Shown one piece after another: positions 46,497 through 60,056 of a stretch of 64,000 nt of DNA (positions within the stretch are counted from its first letter, which is position 1; each line of letters starts with the position of its first letter). Below the pieces are notes generated by a model, which did no database searches, had not been told where the DNA came from, and saw nothing but the letters and a program-made list of their open reading frames with translations. The DNA is taken from contig NC_092581.1 of assembly GCF_037975245.1 (NCBI RefSeq), positions 15,208,303-15,272,302 on the forward strand, read 5' to 3'. The position numbers and the translations under genes were made by a program. The stretch comes from Apostichopus japonicus (Eukaryota; Echinodermata; Holothuroidea; Aspidochirotida; Stichopodidae).

Positions 46497-46770
46497 CTCG
46501 ACATTATTCGGCAATACTTTGGCTTTTGCAGAGAACTTTGTAACGGCGAAAGACAATAAATAAGTCGACATAAGGGGCGTGTCTTGAAATATAGTCTCAT
46601 TCCAGGAAGTGTTGACAACTCTCTTCGACTCCTCAGGCATATTGGAGAGGGCGGTATAATGTGATGGGTGGGTAATTGTAACTGAGAAATTAGCTTTGAA
46701 GGCAGGTTCATCAAAACAGGGAAAAACTCTTCGTGCCCCCATCGGCGATAGGAATGATGCAATTACATAT
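46497..46770 (-). CDS. M1 aminopeptidase exon 2
   Basis: A 274-bp exon from acceptor CCTAATTTATAG to donor GAG|GTGAGT. The first base completes an Arg codon with exon 1. It encodes YVIASFLSPMGARRVFPCFD then EPAFKANFSVTI and, later, TPLMSTYLLSFAV. The ARR-x-FPCFDEPAFKA box and the MSTYLLAF-type strand are strong M1 aminopeptidase signatures. Confidence 0.96.
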
Positions 46771-46807
46771 CTATAAATTAGGAGAAAACATACAGAAGTA
46801 ATTAACA

Positions 46808-46914
<107 letters not shown>

Positions 46915-46939
46915 ATAATTGATATCGTAATGAGTTGCA

Positions 46940-47100
46940 AAATCCAGAACAGTGAAAAAACTTCCAGCCTCCGTTGGGATTCGAACCCGGGCCTCATATA
47001 TAATATAGTATACGTATATGGTAACCTACAGCATGTTGTTTCTCGAGTTTCACGCCTGTGCGGGGATCATCAGACAACTGGACGCAAACGATCGTGTAAC
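46940..47100 (-). mobile_element. Possible tRNA-derived SINE
   Basis: On minus, GGGTTCGAATCC (46988-46977) is a good pol III B box and GCTGTAGGTTACC lies about 45 bp upstream. No complete cloverleaf is apparent. Confidence 0.35.
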
Positions 47101-50100
47101 CTTATTTCTTCCTAGCACGGCTGGGCGGTCTGTATACCATGGCGACACTTTGAAATGAGCTCAGTTTTTGTGTTTATTCTGTCCTTTTTTACGTAATTCC
47201 CATTCTTTTCAGGTTCGATACGTACTTTGACAGTTCTGTTTCTTTTTGGTACTTTTCATGCCTGAGAGATTTTGTGTAGTTGTCGAATCGCTGTTTAAAC
47301 GATCCTCCTTAAATGTGCCAATGTAGGACTTAGATTCTGTGTCCGATGTGACTTGGGCTTTATATCCGATACATATATACATCATCGTTTCAAAATTTCG
47401 CGATTAATATTCACGAAGTGGTCTGGGCTAGGTAAATTAATTTAAGGAATATTCTTTAAGGAATCTTCCACTAAAACACTTATACGGAAAAGAAGATCAT
47501 ATTCTGCACTGTTATGATGAAACTGTAGCATCGCAATATCTTGTTCCTAACTCAAGATATGGTTGATTTGAACGTGACCTAATTTGACTGGAGAGATTGG
47601 ATGATAGTCAAGATGGTCTGTGACGTCATCACGATGAATATAGTCTTCAAAAGCTTTTATTTTCAGTAATATAATCTTATTGCTGATTTATCCATGAAAT
47701 GTGATATATTGCTTGCTTAATGGCACTGTTTCTCTATATCTAGAATTTAATAGAATTTCATCAAAATGCACAAATATTGTTTTGCTATGTGAATAAGTGA
47801 GTTAAATATTCTCCAGATCAATCAGAAGAAAACAATCCTAGCTGAATGATTGTCGTGATGAAATCATCCTTCTGCTATTGCCAGATGCATTAAGACAAAG
47901 CATCATGAAATTTGACCAAAATATCATATCATCGCCATACAAAGTATTATTTGGATTTGACTTTGAATTTGACTTTCACAGAAAATGCAGACAATATCCA
48001 TCATTTTTATTAAGCAATCTACTTCAGCCACCGAAATATTCATTTCCATTATTATTATTATTTTTTTTTATAGTTTTGGTTGATTCAGTAGAATTTGATG
48101 GATTTTGCATTAATCTATACCGGAGTCATCAGGATTAAAGAATTAATATTTATCGTATTATTCACAAAAAAAAGCAATAACAAAGGTCATACATTAACAT
48201 ACCGATTTTTTTTTATTTTTGGAAGTAAAAAAAAAACCCGAAATGAATTGGTATAAATCAGAATGTAAAACCATTTTCGTGTTGACATGACCGCCTAGAA
48301 AATAGTCCTGGATATTTCTATATAACGTACATTGTTAGTATGAATGGCTAGCATTCAATTTCATTGTCAAGGTTCTCACAAACTTTTTCTTTCATTTTCG
48401 TTTTTTCCCCTCCTTTTTAAAAAAACTCTTTTTCCTCCTGTGATTTTGTAATGAACTTTAAAATCTCAAGTTCTTCCACCAGCCCGACTAACCCAAGTGC
48501 ACGATTTAGACGTTCCTCTGACATGTGATATGAATTAAATAAACGTGTCACGGGAGATCGTAATTGATGTTCAAATGTATCTCTCAGGAATTACCGAACT
48601 TGGTAAATTGTATCCTCTCGCGACATGTTGCTTGATAGAATAAATGCGGTTTTTACCAACGCCGTGACAACCCCACTGGGCCACCCTTACAGGTGTTCCC
48701 AATAAGTGTCGCGCAATAAATTGACATTTTATCTACAACTAATGCTCGTTAAAAAAGGAATACTGACAAAAATTGTTTGCCTTGAAAAAAAAAAAGGATT
48801 TAAATTAAGACAAAATACGATTGTATATAGATCCAGCAGTAAAAATGTAGGTTGTCTTACAGCAGAAATCAAGGATTCAAATAGAACGTTTCACGAATCA
48901 CGTTAAGAAGGAGAAACTCTACGGGTAAAGCAATCAGAAGTTCGTTGTCATGAATATTTTAATGAAAGAAGTTTTGCATAATAAAAGGCCCCCAGAAAAT
49001 AAATCCGATTTTTTTTTCTTCTAGAGTCTTTCAAAATCGCACCTAAAGTTGTAAGGCCTTAAATTCGGAGGTACGCCGCAAACGAAGTAAGATTTACCAA
49101 ATTAACCTTCTGGGGTTCCTCTGAATTCTTTTTGTTTTTTTGTTGTTATTTTTTTGCTGTAGTGTATAATTAAGCGATTAGTATAGTCAATTGTGAGTAC
49201 AAGTATATACAACAGCATAAATGAATAGGTGAAGCTTAAAGGAAGCGCGGAGATAATTTGTATAATTATTACGATTTGAATAGGTCAGAGTTCATATACG
49301 ACTCGAAGAAGTCATAAACGCAAGCACGTTTCGTTATTGATCTATATGTGATAGCGATTACTTCACAGTAATAAACAATTTCCCATCCACCCCCCCCCCC
49401 CCAACAGCTAATAAATGGTTTTATTATACATTTGTGGGGGACTTTCACAGTTTTAATGTTTCCTTCACACACAAAGCTGGGATTTGTTCAACACATAGAT
49501 TTTTATCATATCATCTAAGGATGTTAATTGGCTTTGTGTCTCCTTTAACACGAACTACTGCTTTGATTGAGTAAGGAGGTTAACAATCATTCCATCCCAA
49601 CTGTCTTCATCTTTGTTTTTTCTCCTCCTATGTGTAATTCTTCGTGTGTATCAAGTAAACACTTGGCACTGTTTCCCAGTTCGGTGGTAAATTGCGATGC
49701 CACGAACATATATGTTCTACTATAACCAAAAAGTGGAATTGCTATAAGACTTGGCACACACATCCATGCAAACACTGGCACCAACTCTCTCATATTTCAT
49801 TTCTTATTCTTTCATTTATCTATTTCCAGCAAGTATAATAACTGTTACAGAATTATCAAAGACAAAGTGCTATATGTTTACATATAGCCTTCAAGTATAT
49901 ATTTCTTTTGCTACTGTTATCTTATGAAACCCTTTTCCATTTCATGGTAAAAGGAAGAAAACAGAATCCCGATATTTATTAAGTCGTTTTCCCGTACGTT
50001 CTTCTCAAATTTTCTCTGCAGGATAAACTGTATACTCATAGGCCTATATAGAAAATGAACACAGGTAAACACAACAGTATAAACAACAGACAAACGCACA

Positions 50101-52072
50101 GAGATAATAATTGAACAGGTGCCACATACCGTGTAATGACAGGTGGTGCGATGAAACTTTATCGAATTAATCATTCTACTTTTAAACTACCAAGAAGGAA
50201 TCACAGCACGCTGTTTTGACGTCAAATACATCCAAATAAAATAACCAATTGTTAAGGTTTATCATAAAACAAAACAGGACTGCATGAGTGCGATTATAAT
50301 TTGGAGTCCGACACTTACAGTTTATTCGAAAGGGTCAAGAATTCATATTATTAGTTTATAATTCTTCAGCGACCTCTCTTGTTTTTTTCGCCCCCTTGTC
50401 TCTTCTTTGCTTATACCTAAGAGCATTGACATTTGAAACTAACACAGGTCCTTGCAAGGTTTTCACCTTGTAAGCATCTTTCAAGTTTATGGCAAAAGGA
50501 CGAAATCAATCAAGCTGTCATGTAAGGTAATTGCTTTAAGTTTCGTAACATTCTTTCCTGAAGGAAAGAAGTAGTAGTAGTAGTAGGATAAGCCTATGTG
50601 TTGTTTTGAAAAACAAACAAAAAAAAGATAACAGGAGCTCAATGTTTGTATATATTTTAATCGAAGCATTCTGGATCCTTACACCTATATTTCTTTCTTG
50701 GGGGAGGGTGGTTGCATGGTTGGTTGGTTTATCAAAGTATAGTCTTAAGGATAATTTCAAAATGTTGATTACTTTATGATTATATATAAATACGAGATCT
50801 TCGTTAGCTCATGGGTCAAGACTGTTGGTCACGTGATCGTGTTAAATATATCCATAGTCAGCCATCACTGGTAAAAGAAATAGAGCAGATAGGTTTTGCT
50901 CTTGATGCTATGGTAACCGTATTAAAGTTTATGATCTGTGAAGCTGATTTCCATCATGTTAGTATTGCTCTGTTCGTTATCACTTTCAAACTGAAATTCT
51001 GTTGAAACAATCATCTTAAGGTGCTAAATGTCAGGTTAAAAGACAGTTTTATAGAAATATCTAAGAAACAGGTGACTACTTTTTTTTATTATTTTTTATA
51101 TCTTGGAACATCCCAAGAGTGTTAGTCACGTGTTACATGACGTCTGCTAATAGCGAAAAGAAAGTAATAATAAACATGTAACATTTTTGCCAGGAACACT
51201 GAATTATCTCTGGAAGTTTCATTAAAATTTGAAAACCCTTCCAGTATGAAAATGATTTTAATTATAGTCAGGGGCGGGAAGGTTGTGCTAATAACTATTT
51301 TGGAATTTCTTTGTGTGGTTGACAAGGAAAAGAGGTTTTCACAGCCTTCCCCCCCCCCCCCACACACAACCACTGGGTTCGCTTCTGATATATGATATTA
51401 TGAGGGCTGAATTCGCCTCTAAGGTTTTGCTGCAAATATTATGAAGTTCACAAGTTCCAGATAGTGATATATTTATGACTTTGACATTTCTTGTGGTGGT
51501 GTCGAGGAAGGGGAATGGGAATCATAGGGTGGGGATGGATGTGGTGGGGTGGGGGTGTGGGGAGGGATGGGGGCTATAATGTACAACATGTTATTAATGT
51601 AGAGGAAGATAACGAGCATATTTACGTTAACGATGGATTTTTATGAAAGCCTTGAATTTGTATTTCATTACATTTTATTCCAAATGTTTCTTGACGAAAT
51701 CAGTTCATGAATATCAAGAAAAACTAACATTTAAAGCGTCTCTGAACATGCGATGGATTTAACCCCTGCAGTTGCTAGGCGGGTCTCCGATGGGTTGGGG
51801 GGGGGGGGGGTGACGCTATAGGCATAAGTGGCAGATTTCATGGAAGCAATATAGTGTTTATCCTCAGCTGCAGGTAGAGGGGTTGCAAACGAGTTTTCAA
51901 TCGTGAAAGGGGGGGGGGTGGGTGTAATAGAAAAGTGGTTAAGCACTGACTATGACTCCTGTATCCACAAGTTACTTTAATCTTCCCCTCCCCCCCCCCC
52001 TTCCACGCATCCCCTTCTCACCGAGGGTTTACCCTGCAGTGTGTACAGAGTATGTATTGTTACGTAACTTAC

Positions 52073-52782
52073 CTGGGGCCTGATTTTGTTTGGTACTGAG
52101 AGCGATAGATACCGTACATACTGGGAGCAAAGTTTCCCTGGAATTCAAGGTGAAGGACGTACGTTTCTCCGGCTTGTAAATCGTTTTGAAAATGCATGAT
52201 GTAAAAGGAATAAGACTTGTGGTAATTTGGCGGAGACTGAAGTTGTATGGTTTCCTTTTGATCTCTCCTGGTAAGATGGATAGAGTTAACAAACATGTCC
52301 AGGTCTTCTTGATGTAAAATGACAACGTTCGTCGCTTCCAGACACTGGAATGTGATATCGACTCTTCCAGTGAAGAAGTCCTCCTCGATAAAAGTTGTTA
52401 ACGACAGCCGGTAATGAGAAGGTTTTAACTTGGTCGGGAGCCGAAAAGATTCCCACTGGGTCGTAGTTTGGGCGACGAGCGGGTTCGCCGACGTTTCAGG
52501 TCTTACGGTACTGACGGCGTGAGTCGCTGCATCACTGCCGGGTTTGACTCTCCAACCGGTACTGTAGTGGCGTCGGTCAAACAGGAGTAAGAGCATAGCC
52601 ATCGTCACCACAAACAAAGCTATCAGTGAAGCGATGAGAAGAACTTTACTCTTTGGCCATTTTGTCGGTATTTTGGATGATATTCCTAAGAGACTTCCGC
52701 CATTTTGAAATTGTACTTCGTCATCGTCCATTTGTAATTTCGAGGACCGTTTGATGAAATTGACGTTGTGGTCTGGTTCCAT
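52073..52782 (-). CDS. M1 aminopeptidase exon 1: cytoplasmic tail, signal anchor, start of ectodomain
   Basis: The start is ATG at 52782 (TCAAAATGG). It encodes 236 complete codons plus two bases, ending at donor CCCAG|GTAAGT. Residues 1-46 are polar and acidic/basic, with no signal peptide; 47-68 (VLLIASLIALFVVTMAMLLL) form a single transmembrane segment, so the protein is type II with an outside C-terminus. A Ser/Thr-rich stalk (~75-108) follows, then the M1 N-terminal beta domain: FRLPTKLKPSHYRLSLTTFI, EEDFFTGRVDITF and a GIYRSQY box. This is the layout of aminopeptidase N and related ectopeptidases. Confidence 0.96.
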
Positions 52783-53492
52783 TTTGATCTTCGGTATATC
52801 TTCTTTCTTTTTTTTTTTTGTGGCAAAATGGCGCCTTAATCCTATAAAATCCTTTTAGCTCATCTGTGAGTATTTATTGGGAAAGAAAATTCCGTCTCTT
52901 TTTGGTTTTCTTAGAAGAAGAAGACTAAATTTATAGCAAAAATAGAACTCGAATGAATTAAGCACGTTGAAGGCACAGAGATTTGTGTTGAATGAAGTGA
53001 TTTATCAAACACTCGTTGGTTTCCTAATTTATTTAATCAGATGTTGTCTTCATCTTCTGGCTGGAAAAGTTGTCCTCAAATATCACGAGATATTTTTGTC
53101 TCAATTGGTGAAACAGTTCTGGCATCGATCGAAGAAAGAAAATCTGTTTCAAAAATAGAGAAAAGGGAAAGAGGTTTTGGTGGATATTTATAGTCAGTTA
53201 TAGTTGATTATACAATAAAAACGTAATGTAAAATGATATCTATATAGTTCCCACTATTAAAATGTTTACGATACATTCACGTATTAACGTGACCGCCAAC
53301 AGAAAGAGAAGAGAATACTCAAAAGATAATATGAAATCAGTTTATATAACAAAGTTTGTACATTAACTGCATGCAGCTGATTTTTCATGTTTGGCCAAAG
53401 ACCAAAGTTCTCATATCTAAATTTAAGAAGTAAACAAAGGGAATTAAATAAAAGCAGTAGAGACTCATTATTGTGGCAAATACTCTATAGGG

Positions 53493-53824
53493 CAGGGGTT
53501 CCCTAACTGGGGTGCATGAACCCCCAGGGGGTGCGTGAGTCCATCCCAGGGGGTTCATGAGACGTTTCTGAAAGTCAAAACTAGAGTACTTTTGGTTGAA
53601 CTAAAATCTGATATATCTTATAATTTAGTAATGTACAAAAGTCGTACCTATCGACAAACTCTACAAATTATACTATATGAACTATATCTTTTATACGAAG
53701 CACTGTTATGCGTATTATAGTAAAATAATGACTCGTATCGTGTCTCGAAAAGTTGTGGGTTCGTGGACTACTCTGACATCCACAGGGGTTCGTGGGGGGG
53801 GGGGATAAAGTTAGGGAAACCCTA
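53493..53824 (+). mobile_element. hAT-type MITE
   Basis: The ends are CAGGGGTTCCCTAACT and AGTTAGGGAAACCCTA, inverted repeats of the hAT type, with an imperfect 8-bp duplication (CTATAGGG at 53485, CTAGAGGG at 53825). 332 bp, no transposase. Confidence 0.8.
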
Positions 53825-55957
53825 CTAGAGGGCTTTATGGCTCTATAATGCTGTATGTGAGCTAATACTCAGTCACGGGGACAGGGCTACAACCAACACC
53901 CTTTTTTCTACGTATCATATATAATTATTAATTTATATTCCAAAATATGCAAGATTTATTCCTGCACTCCTATAATTTCATTCTAAATAAAAACGTTAAC
54001 CATCATGAATGTAATATTAATCAAATTTCTAGATTTTATGCTTAAAGGAAAGAAAGAGATTTAGACTGTACAGTTTACCGAAATCAGAACCAATAAATGA
54101 GTAGATTTAGCCCTAGGCTTTAACAGTTTGACTCAACCATATAAACTAGTTCATAGTGATGAGGCACCCTAATCGTAGACTATATAATTCCTTAGTTTTG
54201 GTGTTAGTAAAATTATTTTCATGAATATTAAATATCTTTAATAATTAATGTTGAAATTTCTCATTTTACAGTCAGTTATAACAAACGAAGGCAGACTGGT
54301 GGCATGTAATTGGAAAACAATTTCTTCGTTTCGTTTTACATATAATAAATTGTACATACCGTATGCATAATATAATATACCGTGTATCTATGTGGGAGCA
54401 ATTCATTTGTAGTAAGCTGTGTATTCTATTATTTCATCTTACGATATAAGCACGGACTGAACCAAATGAGAAGAGTGGCACGAATAACAGTCATATAGGA
54501 CATATTCGAATTATAGGGGTATGTGTGCTTTAGTGCGTGCTGGCGGGGTTGGGGTGGGTGCCCGGTGTAAAGGGTGCCTTAAGGCACAAAATTAATTTAC
54601 ATATAGCCTATGTTATATATATATATATAAGCATGTATATAGGCTTATATGTAGGAATAACGGGGAAAACAACATAGTTGTAAAACAACTATGCTGCATT
54701 TAAAGAATGGCTGGATGTCGAGTGAGATTTATAAGAAAATCAGATTAAGTGAGTGATTGGAAGTAAAACAGCCAATGTTTTGTTTTTGCATAACTATAGC
54801 TCTTCTTCAGTGTATAATCACCGAAAGTGACAATCATTGTCGAGGGAGGGGGGGGGGGGAGGGCGGAGGGGGAACAAGCCTGATCGAGCAGGCTCCTGTA
54901 GGTTAGCAATAAATTATGAACAAGAAGACTATATCAATGTATAAACAACAGAGTAAGGGTGAAAGAAGACTAGCAATTACTTGGAAGCGTTTACAGAGAA
55001 ATAGATACAAAATAAACTAGACCTAAGAACATGGTCAAGATGGCTTTACTGCGAGGCTGCCCCATCCCTGGCATTAACATCCTCCCGAGAGTACTTAGCC
55101 ATAAGAAAGGAAAGCATTCCCTTGCCTGGGGCCGAACTGTTCCCGGAAGTAAACTTTACTTCCGGAGTTTGACTCACAAGCCCTCTCGCCACTGGGTTCT
55201 CACACTAGGGCTTCCAGAGCCGAGGCCTCCCTCCCAGTTTAGAAAGTTGAATAGATGTTGAACACACAGATGTGAATACTGTTACTACAATGTCAGATAG
55301 CGAGATCGTCTCCGAATTGGCTTCAATTGGTATATCGACTGAAAGGTTATTTTAATGAAGGTCAAGGGAGGTAAGAGAAGGTGACACTGGGTAGCAGGAA
55401 TTGTACCTATTTATAGGAGAAGAATGTCGGCATGGGTGGTGAAGTCAAGCTGACCTTACCGAGTTCTGTTAGAATAGCGGGTAGTTTTGTATAATCAGAT
55501 TATTTTGTATCCGTGTCGGATTATTTTAATCCGATTCCGTCGTAATTTCAAAGGAATTGTTTTGGTTTATCTGGGACGGCAGGTCGTATCTGATGTATAA
55601 ACCGAATGGTGCCGTGGTTTCTAGATTTAGTTCTCAGAAAGTTTCTTTTTCCTTTTCTAGAATTTGGTCAGTCCAAGAATCATTTTGATCAATTGCAATA
55701 CAGCGTTGTAGTGATTTGCAAACAGGTTGGTTGATCTTTTTTGTTTTGATCGCCGATCTATATTGAATCTTTCTCATTAGTCAGTACCATAGTCCGGATA
55801 TGAGAACGGCATGAAAGGAGGGAATAGTTTCTTTGAATGGGATGAAACTAAAAAATTGTGCCCGCAATCCTATACTATTAGACGTGTATAAACATAGCTT
55901 AATGTAATAGACCTACACAGTGTGCGTTGCAGTACATACGGTATACTGATACGGTAC

Positions 55958-56329
55958 CAGTGGCGTAGGAAGGTACTTTTGAGTGGGGGGGGGGCTGAAG
56001 ACTGTTGGCCGGCCTGGGGGAGGGGTCTAAGGGGAGGGGTGTCCCCTTCCCCTTTGGATTTTTTGTGCATTTCCAGGTGGCCTCAGATGCAATTTGGTGC
56101 AATATGGCACACTTCAACTCCCACTCCATTTTGTAAAGAATTTTGCATTTTCACCTGGCCTTAAATGCAATTTGGTGCTCCAAATGAGATTTTTTTCTCA
56201 TTTGGAAATGAAAAAGGGGTTTTCTGACTTGCGGAGCGGGGGGGGGGGGCGGAATGATACTTCCGCCCCCCATACTTTTTCACTGGGGGGCTGGCGCACC
56301 CCAGCCCCCCCCCGGTTCCTACGCCCTTG
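55958..56329 (+). mobile_element. hAT-type MITE
   Basis: The ends are CAGTGGCGTAGGAAGG and CCGGTTCCTACGCCCTTG with a perfect 8-bp duplication TACGGTAC (55950-55957 and 56330-56337). 372 bp, with G- and C-runs near each end; related in its ends to the composites at 1501 and 11366. Confidence 0.9.
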
Positions 56330-56739
56330 TACGGTACATTATATGTTTTGCCAACATTTCTTTTCTGTTGTTATTGATATAACTTGATGTCGCATGAGGA
56401 TTAAACATTAAACTGACAGCTGACTGTGTGATATCAAGATATAGCCTCTCTGTCACAACAAGTTTATGTCCTATTTGTTTTTTATAACCTTGAGGGGTAT
56501 ATATAGTACGATATAACAGACAATTCCATATAACATATCATCATCTCTACCGTACGTGCCAAGTAACACAGCCAGCGTTATTTTGACATTTTAAGTACAG
56601 ATCCAGCTGCTATTGGTAAAAGACGTTTGTTGACACCGGACACCAACCAAATCGCAAAGGAATGCAATTTACCATATAGCTTTATGGAAGAAGGCTGATT
56701 GACTTAGCGATTCCCACCTAGACCTGTAGTTAGTCTGTC

Positions 56740-57900
56740 TATTGCATGTGCATGTTGCATATTAGACCTATAGTTTGTCTATATTGCATGTTACGTAGTT
56801 TGTGTCTTGCATATAGGCTACGTGTTGCATATTTAGACTTGTAGTTAGTCTGTCTATTGCATGTACATGTTGCATATTAGACCTATAGTTTGTCTATATT
56901 GCATGTTACGTATAGGCTGAGTTAGTTTGTGTCTTGCATAAAGGCCTACGTGTTGTTAGTTTGCGCCTTGCATATAGGCATATACGTGTTGCATGTAGAC
57001 ATATACGTTATCTATATTGCATGTTACGTATTACCAGAGTTAATTTGTGTATTGCATATAGGCTACGTGTTGCATATTTAGACCTAGTGTAGTTAGTATG
57101 TCTATTGCATGTACATGTTGTATATAGACATATACATTGTCTATATTGCATGTTACGTATTAAAAGAGTTAGTTTGTGTATTGCATATAGGCTACGTGTT
57201 GCATATTTAGACCTAGTGTAGTTAGTCTGTCTATTGCATGTACATGTTGGATATAGACATATATTGCATGTTTACGTATTAAAATAGTTAGTTTGTGTCT
57301 TGCTTATAAGGCTACGTGTTGCATATTTAGACTTGTAGTTAGTCTGTCTATTGCATTACATGTTGTATATAGACATATACATTGTCTATATTGCATGTTA
57401 CGTAGTTAGTTTGTGTCTTGCATATACGTGTTGCATATTTAGACATGTAGTTAGTCTGTCTATGGCATGTACATGTTGCATATATGCAGACATATTTAGA
57501 CATGTAGTTAGTCTGTCTATTGCATGTACATGTTGCCTATAGACCTATAATAGTGTGTCTATATTGCATGTTACGAATTAACAGAGTTAATTTGTGTACT
57601 GCATATAGGCTATAGCGTGGTGCATATTCAGACTTGTAGTTAGTCTGTCTATATGGATATGTACATGTTGCATATTATGTTTATCTATTGTACCTGTTTA
57701 TCTACAGTTTATCTATTGTACCTGTATGTGTTAAGTATTAACAGAGTTAGTTTGTGTCTTGCATATGCGTGTAGCATATTTAGACTTGTAGTTAGTCTGT
57801 CAATGACATGTACATGTTGCATATATATGCAGACATATATAGACTTGTAGTTATAGTCTATCTATGGCATGTAACTGGTTGCATATACAGACATACAGTT
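56740..57900 (+). repeat. Complex minisatellite
   Basis: A degenerate higher-order repeat of about 115-140 bp built from pieces such as TAGTTAGTCTGTCTATTGCA, TGTACATGTTGCATAT and TAGGCTACGTGTTGCATATT. Confidence 0.85.
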
Positions 57901-58640
57901 TATTTAGAGCATGGGTATATGTTAAATATTAACATAGTTACGGTGTATTGCATATATATACGTGTAGGCTAATTGAATATAATCTATCTAGTTCATGCGG
58001 CATGTTGCATATTTAGACCAGAAGTTCTGGGAAGTCTTTTAGATTTTGTATGTTTCCTAACATGTATAGTTAAAGCCTGTCTCTATATATACTGTGTGTT
58101 ATTCTTGCGTATTTCTGTATCTTGACCTGTAGTTTGACCTGTAGTTATCGGGTGTCTTCTGACAAAAACTGTGGTTGTCCTTAATTTAAAAGAACTGACG
58201 TAAACAGCAAAGTTCTCACAATTAGCTAATTGCAAAATGCATTATAAATATTTTAATCATTATTTTATATAAAATTATAACCAATCGTAGGTTAAGCTGA
58301 GGATAGAGTTGAAGAATAATTAAAATTATACCTTCTTTCTCCAGCCCCATTCCTAACTCTTAATTCTGGCCAGGACTTTCCCCGACAATTTCTTTTAAGT
58401 TTTTATTTGATATCTCTTATTCTGTGGCAAGATCATAGCATAACATAAATATCTTCTTTCTGTCTCCGAAAAGTTTGAGAATAAAACTTTTGGTTTTGTT
58501 TCCGGAATTTAAATAAACTTTTGGAGTTGTACACAAGGCGACTGGTAAGAGCCTAAACGCTTATATGTGTCCATGCCCTGTAATGTCTATACATATAAGA
58601 TGTCTTCTATATATTTATCAGGGACGCGACAACTTATACT

Positions 58641-58900
58641 TAGGCGGAGTGTATAGTCTAGTGGTTAACGCCGGCGTCTCCCAGTCATGAGATCCCCGGT
58701 TCGATTCCCGCCGACAGGTGTGTCGTCTGGCAAGGGTGTTGTTCAATAACAACTTCCCGACATGGACGTTAAATGGATGTGTGCCGAGAGATTGGCTTCG
58801 GTCAGCTTGCGAGTCTACAAGCCTCCATGGCTTCTTTCGCGAGTTCCTGCTTGCGGGAAGATCACATATATATACATACTTCCGGGGGATGTAGCCTCCG
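58641..58900 (+). mobile_element. tRNA-derived SINE
   Basis: It has a perfect A box TAGTCTAGTGG (58654-58664) and B box GGTTCGATTCC (58698-58708). The tRNA-like head starts near GGCGGAGTGTATAGTC; the stems do not pair well enough for a working tRNA. A non-tRNA body follows. Confidence 0.7.
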
Positions 58901-60002
58901 GCTCCCCCTCCCACTAACCTCCTCTCCCCTACACATTCCCCTCATCCTCCCCTTCCCACCACCCTCCCCTCCCCCTTCTTAATGAATAAACAATTGAAAA
59001 TTCTTCAACATTGCTTCCCAAATTGCCAAGATAGAGCACAATTTTGCATCCAAGCACCCTGCATTTCCCCAAACTTTCTAAAATAGGAGTGGGAAACTCC
59101 TCCCCTTAGACGACTACCCTGGATGACATCTCCCTCCCCCCCCCCAGTACAAAAATGGTGGCTGCGCACCATCAACTGAAATATGAATCTGTACCGATCT
59201 GCATAATTATACATCTTATCAGCAAAAAGTTTCAGTTATTTTTAACTCTCGATTCGATATACAATATAATTCGCGAATCAATTTTGTAGAGAGTGAAAAT
59301 GATTTTTTTCTGAAAGAAAAACAGTAATAACTGATTTTTTATTTGTCCTTTAGTGATTTTTATTTAGAGAACGTCAAGTTGCCAATAAAACATTTCTAAA
59401 CAAAGAAAATCGGTTGATTTGTTCATCAAATATAAAGCTTTATTAAATTGATAGCAAAGAGATCGAGCATTGCCTTACTGAAAGATGTCGGTTATGGTAT
59501 CTTTGGGATGTTCTGATAACATCCATTGAGCATCCAGTAAAATGACCTAAATTACCGCTTGCGGATGCCGACACCCTAACACCATAATTTTGATTATAAT
59601 TGCACCACAGAAACAGGCCTATGATAACACCAATATATACTACACAGTTATATCTTTACATGTAAAAATACTTAGAGTTTAATGAAGCCTGTCTATCTGA
59701 TAACGGTCCATCGGTTACAATGTTATGAGCGAGCCTCTAAGTAATCTTGAAACTTAAACTATACTTATTTATGCTTAATATAACCTTAAACTTGAAAAGA
59801 AAATCCGTTTTAATCTAGTGTGTACAAATAATTTCACAGACCTGAATCTCTTTAAATATGTCTCGAATATTCTAAAAATTGCGATTTATGAAGACGTGAA
59901 ACTATATAGAGTTATAGTACACTTAACCTCAACATGACACAGATGAACGCTTCACGATACGATTCGATATGTCTTATAAAGATGTACGTTTCAAATTGTT
60001 TG

Positions 60003-60004
<2 letters not shown>

Positions 60005-60053
<49 letters not shown>
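60005..60053. repeat. (TA)n microsatellite
   Basis: About 49 bp of pure TA. Confidence 0.95.

Positions 60054-60056
<3 letters not shown>

Noticed and set aside
55031-55261. 76-residue frame in the upstream flank
   Set aside because: No recognised domain, poor context and no neighbouring exon.
58641-58720. Functional tRNA gene
   Set aside because: A and B boxes are good, but acceptor and T stems do not pair and a SINE body follows.
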